A DNA stretch of 13,970 bases. Origin: Desulfobacterales bacterium (GTDB taxonomy: Bacteria; Desulfobacterota; Desulfobacteria; Desulfobacterales; JASFBJ01). Below the pieces are notes generated by a model. It worked only from the letters and a program-made list of their open reading frames with translations. It was not told the origin of the DNA and did no database searches. The translations under genes and the position numbers were made by a program. The stretch is taken from NCBI GenBank assembly GCA_030149585.1, contig JASFBJ010000063.1:1-13970 (forward strand), read 5' to 3'. Shown here one piece after another: positions 1 to 8,200 of this stretch; position 1 is the first letter of the stretch, and the number at the start of each line of letters is the position of its first letter.

Positions 1-273
1 TATAATTTTGTAGCTTTTCGCTGAACAATTTTAAGTTTATGCGTAGGCTCTATAGTTTTCGCACAGACTTTGTTCCAAATGTTTCATACTTTTTGATGCA
101 ATCGCCCTGATCTTTGGAAGAATTTATATTGCAGTGTTCTGCAAGCTGTGATTATATAATTTGATAATCTGAACGAATAAAATTAAGATAAAAATCAGCC
201 AAATATTATGAGGGGAATATCTACTACGATATAATTGAAAATATATAGGAAAATTCCAAATAAAGAGCCTTAA
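1..273. other. AT-rich leader region without a convincing gene
   Basis: No credible coding sequence is visible on either strand. A short minus-strand open stretch at about 37-127 is only some 30 codons, is closed on both sides by stops and has no recognisable start, so I do not call it. A TATAAT hexamer lies at 155-160, with TTGCAG at 129-134 as the only upstream partner. The 20-nt spacer is too long for a good sigma-70 promoter. A small inverted repeat TGCAG/CTGCA (130-134 and 139-143) lies between them. The promoter of the downstream sensor kinase is probably somewhere here, but I cannot fix it. Confidence 0.4.
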
Positions 274-2187
274 ATGAATAATTTATTTAAAAAAAAGATC
301 ATGGATTTTTCAATGAATCGGCTTACGCTTTCTTTTAAGGACGCCGACCTGGAAAAATTGTTTTTCAAGGATTATACTGAAAAACATCTCATACATGGAA
401 GACATTGCCACTGGATCGCCGTGTTTTTCTATTCGTTTCTCAGCATCTTCGATGCTTCTCTTTTCCCTGATACGCAATTTTCTATGTATTTGATAAGGTT
501 TGGGGTTATTTTACCTGTTTTTGCTTTTGGCTTTTTATACTCATTTACAGCTTCATATAAAAAATATTGGCAATTTATTTTTGCCGGATATGTAATTATC
601 ACAGGAAGTGGCTATACCATCATGATAGCTATTGCTCATCCTCCAAATAGCTATTCCCTTTATTTGGGTATTATTTTTTGTTTATTTTTCGGATATGCTT
701 TCATAAGACTCCGTGCCATTTACGCCGGCATCGCCGGCTGGCTGGTTAGTGTGGGATATCTTATCCTCATCATTCGGATATATAATGCCCCTGACACAAT
801 TTTGCTGAATTACGTTACCCATTTTGTCGGCATTAATTTTTTAGGTACTTTCATTGCGTATTCCATGGAGCTTTCCTCCCGGCGAAATTTTTTGCTGATC
901 AACAATCTCACGCAAATAGAGGAAGAACTGCGCAAATCGCAAGATTTTCTAGAACAGCGGGTATTGGAACGAACTGCAGAACTCAAAGAAGCAAATCAGG
1001 CAATATTGGAAGATATGAATCAGAGGCTGAAACTTGAAGCCCAACTCCGTCAATCTCAAAAAATGGAAGCCATGGGGCTTATGGCCGGAGGCGTGGCTCA
1101 CGATTTAAACAATATTCTTTCAGGCATCGTAAGCTATCCTGAACTTTTATTGCTGGATTTACCTGAAAACAGTCCGCTTAGAAAGCCCATTAAAATAATT
1201 CAGGAATCCGGCATGAAAGCTGCTGATGTGGTAGCCGATCTGCTGACGGTAGCCAGAGGGGTTGCAATTGGTAAAGAAATCGCCAACCTGAATACCTTGA
1301 TTAAAGTATACCTGAACTCTGCTGAACACCAAAAACTGATTGCGCGCTGTCCGTCTATAACCTTTAAAACCGGGCTTGCCCCTGATTTATTAAATATTAG
1401 TTGCTCTTCCATCCACATAGAAAAGACCTTGATGAATTTAATCGCAAACGCTTCTGAGTCCATTGAGAATGCAGGAACAGTTAGCATATCCACCTTTAAT
1501 CGATATCTTGACAAGCCTTTGAATGGCTATGAAGATGTTCGCCCGGGTGAGTATGCAGTGCTGAAGATAGCGGATAACGGTACAGGCATATCCTCCGAGG
1601 ACCTTGAACGGATTTTTGAGCCATTTTATACCAAAAAGGTGATGGGCCGCAGTGGTACTGGTTTGGGTCTTGCCATAGTATGGAATACGATCAGGGATCA
1701 TAATGGATACATAAACGTAAGAAGCAGTGAAAAAGGCACTTCATTTGAACTTTATTATCCGGTCTCCAGAGATGAAATAATTCCAGGAAAGGAAAAGCTC
1801 CCTCTCAAAGATTATCTGGGGCACGGAGAAAAGATCCTGGTTGTTGATGATGAAGAAAGGCAAAGAAAAATAGCCTGTGATATGCTAACCAGACTGAAAT
1901 ATGATGCAACAGCCGTCTCAAGCGGTAAAAAAGCCATAGCATACCTTAAGGAAAATTCAGTTGATTTAGTTATTTTGGATATGATCATGCCCAAAGGGCT
2001 TAACGGGCGTGAGACATTTCAGAAGATTATAAAGATTTACCCCGACCAAAAGGCTATCATCGCCAGCGGATTTTCTGAAACTGAGGAAGTCAAGCTTGCT
2101 CAGCAGTCAGGTGCCCGAAAATACATAAAAAAGCCATATACTTTAGAAAAAATCGGCATGGCCGTTAAAAAAGAGTTGGGAAAATAG
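274..2187 (+). CDS. Membrane-bound hybrid sensor histidine kinase with C-terminal receiver domain
   Basis: This 637-aa protein should sense a signal at or in the membrane, autophosphorylate, and pass phosphate to its own receiver. About six hydrophobic segments span residues 46-198 (roughly 46-60, 72-92, 98-120, 127-145, 147-167, 178-198). I do not recognise this sensor module. A coiled-coil linker follows (about 210-265), then the H-box GGVAHDLNN with phospho-acceptor His276. The ATPase domain has an N-box (Asn392), G1 box DNGTG (434-438) and G2 box GTGLGL (461-466). The receiver (about 519-637) has the acidic pair Asp525/Asp526, phospho-acceptor Asp569 in LDMIMP and Lys620 in IKKPY. There is no output domain, so a downstream phosphotransfer or regulator partner is expected but is not in the window. 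ATG 274 has only a weak AG-rich site (AAAGAG) ahead of it. In-frame ATG 301 is an alternative with no better site. It precedes the polyketide synthase by 101 bp on the same strand, so co-transcription is possible. Confidence 0.93.
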   Translation: MNNLFKKKIMDFSMNRLTLSFKDADLEKLFFKDYTEKHLIHGRHCHWIAVFFYSFLSIFDASLFPDTQFSMYLIRFGVILPVFAFGFLYSFTASYKKYWQFIFAGYVIITGSGYTIMIAIAHPPNSYSLYLGIIFCLFFGYAFIRLRAIYAGIAGWLVSVGYLILIIRIYNAPDTILLNYVTHFVGINFLGTFIAYSMELSSRRNFLLINNLTQIEEELRKSQDFLEQRVLERTAELKEANQAILEDMNQRLKLEAQLRQSQKMEAMGLMAGGVAHDLNNILSGIVSYPELLLLDLPENSPLRKPIKIIQESGMKAADVVADLLTVARGVAIGKEIANLNTLIKVYLNSAEHQKLIARCPSITFKTGLAPDLLNISCSSIHIEKTLMNLIANASESIENAGTVSISTFNRYLDKPLNGYEDVRPGEYAVLKIADNGTGISSEDLERIFEPFYTKKVMGRSGTGLGLAIVWNTIRDHNGYINVRSSEKGTSFELYYPVSRDEIIPGKEKLPLKDYLGHGEKILVVDDEERQRKIACDMLTRLKYDATAVSSGKKAIAYLKENSVDLVILDMIMPKGLNGRETFQKIIKIYPDQKAIIASGFSETEEVKLAQQSGARKYIKKPYTLEKIGMAVKKELGK

Positions 2188-2214
2188 CTGTGTCGATACT
2201 CTATAAATAAAATA

Positions 2215-2227
2215 TGGATTTAATCCA
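2215..2227. repeat. Short inverted repeat between sensor kinase and synthase
   Basis: TGGATT and AATCCA flank a single central T, giving a 6-1-6 palindrome in the 101-bp gap between the kinase stop and the synthase start. Its position about 60 bp ahead of the synthase would suit an operator, but it is short and could be chance. No terminator hairpin with a T-run is visible in the gap. Confidence 0.25.
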
Positions 2228-2273
2228 ATGACCGGTTAAATAACAACATACATCAATTCAATTCTCCCTCAAA

Positions 2274-2280
2274 AAGGAAG
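2274..2280 (+). promoter_or_regulatory. Ribosome binding site of the polyketide synthase
   Basis: AAGGAAG lies 8 nt ahead of ATG 2289. It is a good Shine-Dalgarno match and fixes the start, and the ketosynthase fold begins within the first ten residues after it. Confidence 0.75.
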
Positions 2281-2288
2281 TCCGTTCT

Positions 2289-5200
2289 ATGTTTCAAAAA
2301 GCATCAACTTGCCCCATTGCAGTTATTGGTTTGGCCTGCTGGTATCCAGGGGCGCAAAATCCGCTCCAACTGTGGGAAAATGTTCTTTCACGTCGTCGCA
2401 ACTTCAGACAAATTCCAGATCAGCGCTTATCCATAGCAGATTATTATCACCCTGATCCAAACGAACCGGACAAGACATACGCTAAACAGGCTGCTGTAAT
2501 TGATGGTTTTGACTTTGACTGGGCATCTCTGAGAATTCCGTATTCTACATATAAATCGGCTGATATCAGTCATTGGCTTTCTTTATATGTGGCTATTGAA
2601 GCTATTAAAGATGCAGGCTACTCAAGAGAAAATATTCCTGGTGAGCATACCGGTGTTATTTTAGGCAACACCCTTACAGGAGAACAGTCAAGAGCAAATA
2701 CAATGCGTCTGCGGTGGCCATATTTTCGCCGCGCTTTTTTAGCTGCAACTCAATCAAAGGGATTTTCTCAGGCCCAGCTCATGGAAATTGAAACTGAACT
2801 TGAAGCGCATTTTAAATCTGTTTTCCCCCCGGCCACTGAAGACTCATTGGCCGGAGGCCTTTCAAATACAATTGCGGGTAGAATTTGTAATTTTCTGGAT
2901 CTTGCCGGAGGTGGATATGTTGTTGACGGAGCCTGTTCATCGTCGCTCCTTGCTATTGCAACGGCAGCAACAGGACTTGCCAATGGGGATTTAAACCTGG
3001 TACTGGCTGGTGGGGTTGATATCAGTTTGGACAGTTTCGAACTGGTTGGGTTTGCGAAAACCCGTGCATTAGCCATGAACGAAATGACAGTCTATGATCG
3101 TCGCGGAGCTGGTTTCATTCCAGGTGAAGGCTGTGGTTTTGTTGTGCTTAAGCGTTTGGAAGATGCTAAAAATGACGGAGATTATATTTATTCTGTTCTT
3201 CAGGGATGGGGAATTTCATCAGATGGCGGCGGCACTGCTTTAACCGCTCCCAAAGCAGAAGGACAGTCGCGGGCCTTAATAAAAGCCTATGATCGCGCGC
3301 CTTATGATATTCGCAGCATTCATTTTATTGAAGGGCATGGAACAGCTACTTCTGCTGGAGATCAGGCAGAGCTTGAAGCTATTGCGATTGCCATGGGAAA
3401 AGGTTCAACTGCATCACAAGCATCCTTTTCCAGCGACAATCAACGCTTATGCGGCATTTCTTCGTTAAAATCACTTATTGGACATACTAAAGCTGCTTCA
3501 GGTATTGGGGGCTTTATAAAGGCTGTTTTAGCTGTAAACCGCCGTATTATTCCACCCACAGCTGCCTGTCAATATCCTCATCCGGTTTTTGATACATCTG
3601 CTCGAGCGCTGTATCCTGTTCTTTACGGTAAAATACATGATTCTGAAAAAAAATTGCGAGCCGGTGTTTCCGCCATGGGATTTGGAGGTATCAACTGTCA
3701 TATAACCGTTGAATCCGGTGACTCTCCCAGCAATAAATTCGAACCTGCCATTGAAGAACGGGTTTTGCTAGTTTCAAATCAGGAAACGGAACTTTTCGTA
3801 CTGACTGCTGATTCAACAAAAGAACTTGAAAATAAAATAACGGATCTTAAAAAAATCGCTAATGGAATCAGCATTGCCGAACTCTCGGATCTTGCAGCTA
3901 AACTTGGAAATGATGCATTTGCAAACGCCAGGGTTCGCTGTGCAATTATTGCCGGTCAACCGGATGAATTACTTAAAAGGCTTGAAGAGCTTTCCATTTT
4001 AGCAGCTTCTTTGTCTTCAAAGAATAAAATATTGCAAAACCCTGAACGTACGATATTTTTGAGTAACCAGCCTGCGTTAAAAAAAATAGGAATGATATTT
4101 CCAGGCCAGGGTTCCCAGAAGCTCAATATGGCCAGGGTACTTGTTGAACGCTTTCAATGGGCAAGAGATATTGTTGCTATGGCTGACACAAATACTGCCA
4201 TGGGGGGCACGCCCATTAGTAATCTGCTTTATCGCCCCCTGGATCGGGCAGTTGAATCAGCCCAGGTAGACGACTGGTTTTCCCTCTTATCCCAGACCGA
4301 AAATGCACAGCCGGCTATTTGCCTTGCATCTGTTCTGTGGTTTATATTCCTTAAAGATCTTGGAATTTCTCCAGTTGCCGCTGGAGGGCACAGTCTTGGA
4401 GAATTGACCGCGTTTTTTGCCTCAGGAGCCTATGATGTTGATGAATTATTAAGATTTGCCGCTCTGCGGGGAAAGGCCATGGCGGCCGAAGATGAAAATA
4501 GCGGCACAATGGTAAGTCTCATCTGTTCTCCTTTTGAGGCAGAATTAATTATAGCTGAGGTTAAAGGATATCTTGTCCTGGCAAATATTAACGGGCCCTC
4601 CCAGGTTGTATTATCCGGAGAAAAATCTGCCGTGGAAAGTGCAATTGCCGCTGCTGCAAAAAAAGATATTAAAACTTATCGTCTTAATGTTTCAAATGCC
4701 TTTCATTCCAAACTGGCTGCCGGGGCTTTTGATATATTGAAAGCAGACAGTTCCATTCCCTTAACTCTTTTGACAAGCAAACTAAAGTTATTTTCAAGTG
4801 TTAACGGGCAGGAAGTAAAACCAGGTCTTTCCCTGAGGGATCATTTTGCCGACCAGGTTCTGGCCAGGGTTGAATTTATATCAATGGTTAAATCAATGGC
4901 CGGCATATGTGATTTATTTGTCGAAGTGGGGCCTGGACGCGTGCTTAGCGGTTTGGTAAATGAAATTACAGGACCAAACGGCCCTGTATGCCTTCCGGTT
5001 GAATCAGACCCCCAACAAAATCAGGATCTTAATAGATTGCTATGCATACTTTTTACCCATGGAGTCGATATTAACTGGAAGAACCTGTATAAAGGAAGAT
5101 TAATTCGCCCTTTTACTCCCGCTAGCCAAAAGAATTTCATTATAAATCCATGTGAAAAAGCATTTGAAAAAATTAATGTTGATATCCAGGATTTAAATCC

Positions 5201-8200
5201 GCCTGTCATGGAAAATCTGGAAAATTTTATTTCCGACCAGATTAAATTATCTCAAAAAGAAATTGCCGAATATTTAAAAACCAGAGGACATTTTCTTGCT
5301 GATGTTATTAGGGCTGACCTGAAATACCCGCCTGCCGGCAAGCTACAAACAGGTATGTCAAAAATTGATCTGCCGGGCCGTAAAAAAGAAACTTTTACGG
5401 GGCCGGCTGCTGGAAATTCAGAGGATAAACAAGATTCTGTTATTTTGCCTCCGATTGTGAATGAGCAGGATATAAAATCCATTTTATTTTCAATTATAGA
5501 AAAAATCACAGGTTTTCCATTGAATAGCTTAAGCCTTGATATGCGGATTATAGATGATTTAAATCTTGATTCCATCAAGGCAGGTGATTTAGTGGCAAAA
5601 ACAGCTATAGCTATTGGTGTTGAGGGCAAGATAGAGTCTCTTAATTTTGCCGGTGCTACTCTGGCTGAAATCGTTAAAGCCCTGGAAATAAGTGCTGATT
5701 CTGATCTTTCACTTCCTGATACTCTTGAAATACTGAGAAATATTATAGCTCAGGATACAGCGTATTCCACAAGCACTCTTGATGTGGATGCCATTATCGA
5801 AAAAACATTGAATATCAATGATGAAAAAATTATTGGAAAAATAATTCAGAACACAGCTCTTCAACTAAAACTGGAAATTCCCCTTGATTTAACACCAATC
5901 CTTAAACGAAGCCTCAGACAGATTGCAGCTATCATTGACCGGATTGCCGAAACCCAGGCTGGAATCACGCTTCCCATAGCCAGGGAAGAATCTGATTCAT
6001 GGGTTCGTGAGTTTGAAGTTAAGCTGATAGAAGAAGCTTTTCCTCCACTCCCTGAATATAAAATGATGCGCCGGGAAGACAACTGGCAATTCAGCAACAT
6101 TCTTATCCTTGGTTCTTCAGACAGCAATGAACTTTTAGAATCATTTAGCAATGTTTTTTTTAAACTTGAGGCCCGGGTTAAAATATCTTCATACATGGAT
6201 GCTCAAAAAAATCTTTTAATAAAAGACCCGGCTTACTCTCATTTCATTATTATTTTGCCCAAAACATTCAATAGCGGGAATGTCAATCAAACTGAGTTAC
6301 AAAGCATTATTAACCGGCTGGCAAGTCTTACTTCTCCACCGCCTGCTTCAGATTACCCTCGACGTCGTACCACAGTAACCTATATCCAGTTTGGGGGCGG
6401 ATATTTCGGAAATCATCCCAATTTTTGCAATCTTAACCAATGCTGTGCCGGTGCATTATCAGCAAGCCTTCACCTGGAACGAAGTGATTTACGAGTGCGC
6501 CTCATAGATTTTTCTACCACGATTAATTCAAATATAATTGCTGCAAAATCAATCCTGGAAATCAATACTCCAGCGCCTTATGCTGCTGTTGGGTATGATA
6601 ATAAACTTAAGAGACGGATTCCAAAATATCAACTGATTCAGCCGGCATTTTATAAACCCCGACCCCATAACTGGTCCCAGGATGATGTTATCCTGGTCAG
6701 CGGCGGGGCCAAGGGAATTACAGCATCCTGTGCATTGGCACTGGCCGGTGAAACCGGAGTCCGCATGGCCCTTGTGGGACGATCTGCTCATCCGGATATA
6801 AATTCTGATATTTCAGGGGATCAGGAAATAGCCGAAACCTTACGGGAATACTCTGATAAGGGATTGATTGCCAAATACTTTTCTTGCGATATTTCTAATA
6901 AAAATGCGGTTTTATCCATGGTTAAAAGCATTAAAGAAGAGATGGGAATAATTACAGGTGTGATTCATGGAGCTGGGCTTAATGTCCCCAGGAAAATCGC
7001 TGGGGTTTCGGATGAAATGGCTTTTGCGGAGATCAGCCCAAAAGTCATGGGGGCCTTGAATATTATTTCAGCTGTTAATGGTGATACCCTTAAAATATTT
7101 GTTGGTCTGTGCTCGATTATTGGAGTTACCGGCATGCCCGGCAATGCCTGGTATGGATTCTCGAATGAAGCTTTAAATATCATATTGCAGCGACTTGAAA
7201 TAGATTATCCTGATATTTCTACTCTGTCGATTGCCTATAGCATCTGGAAAGATGAAGGCATGGGCGCTCGGATGGGAAGTGTAAGCCATCTTGAAAAGCA
7301 AGGAATATATGCCATTCCCAGCCATGAAGGAATTAAAAGATTTGTTCATTTATTTCTCAATGGCCCAGATGCCCATCAGGTAATTATTGCCGCTCGTATG
7401 GGGAAAATGGATACATGGCAACCCAAACCATTTGCTCAGCCTACCAAAGGAAGATATCTTGAAGAATTACTTCAAACAACCCCGGGCGTGGAATCTATTT
7501 TTAAGGTGCATTTGGCTTTGGCACTTGATCCATATTTAAAGGATCATCTATTTAACGGTTCCTACCTTTTCCCAACAGTATTTGGATTAGAGGCCATGGC
7601 GCAGGTTGCAGCGCATGCCGTTGGAGAAATTTTTAAGGGTAGAGTACGGATTAAAGATATCAAGCTGGAACGTCCTGTTACGGTAGACCCTGAAACAGGC
7701 GCGGATATAATCATCTGGGCAGAGGTTCAGGAGTTTCAAAAAGGATCAAATATCAGGGTTATCCAGGCAGGCATCTCAAAACTTCAAACTGGAATCAAAT
7801 CTGATTTTTTCTCTGCAATTTTTATTACCGGGTTACCTGAAGAATTATCAAATTATTCTATTCCTGTTTCAAACCCCCCACTTGCTATTGATCCCAAATT
7901 GGATCTTTATAATGAGCAATTGCTCTTTCAGGGGCCTCTATTTCATCGAATTCATAAAATTCACTCTATTTCAACTATTGGAAAGCATGCTCAGCGCGCT
8001 GTTTTTAGTACTCATCTGGAAAATACCGACCGGAATTTTATGCTGGGAGATCCTTTTTTCAGGGACTCATTGCTCCAGTCCGCCCTGCTGCTGGTTCCTG
8101 AGAAAACATGTCTTCCTGTTTATATCAAGCAGCTTGATATCTACCCGGCATTTGCCCAGAATCCGGGAAAATCACCTGTTTCGATCTTATCCGCTGTTGA

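Noticed and set aside
37..130. Short minus-strand open stretch that reads like a protein tail
   Set aside because: It is only about 30 codons between stops with no recognisable family. I cannot tell a gene remnant from chance.
5760..5960. Possible second carrier-protein domain after the ACP
   Set aside because: The region has helical, Ile-rich sequence but no DS-type attachment Ser. It reads as linker or structural part of the KR region, so I count one ACP.
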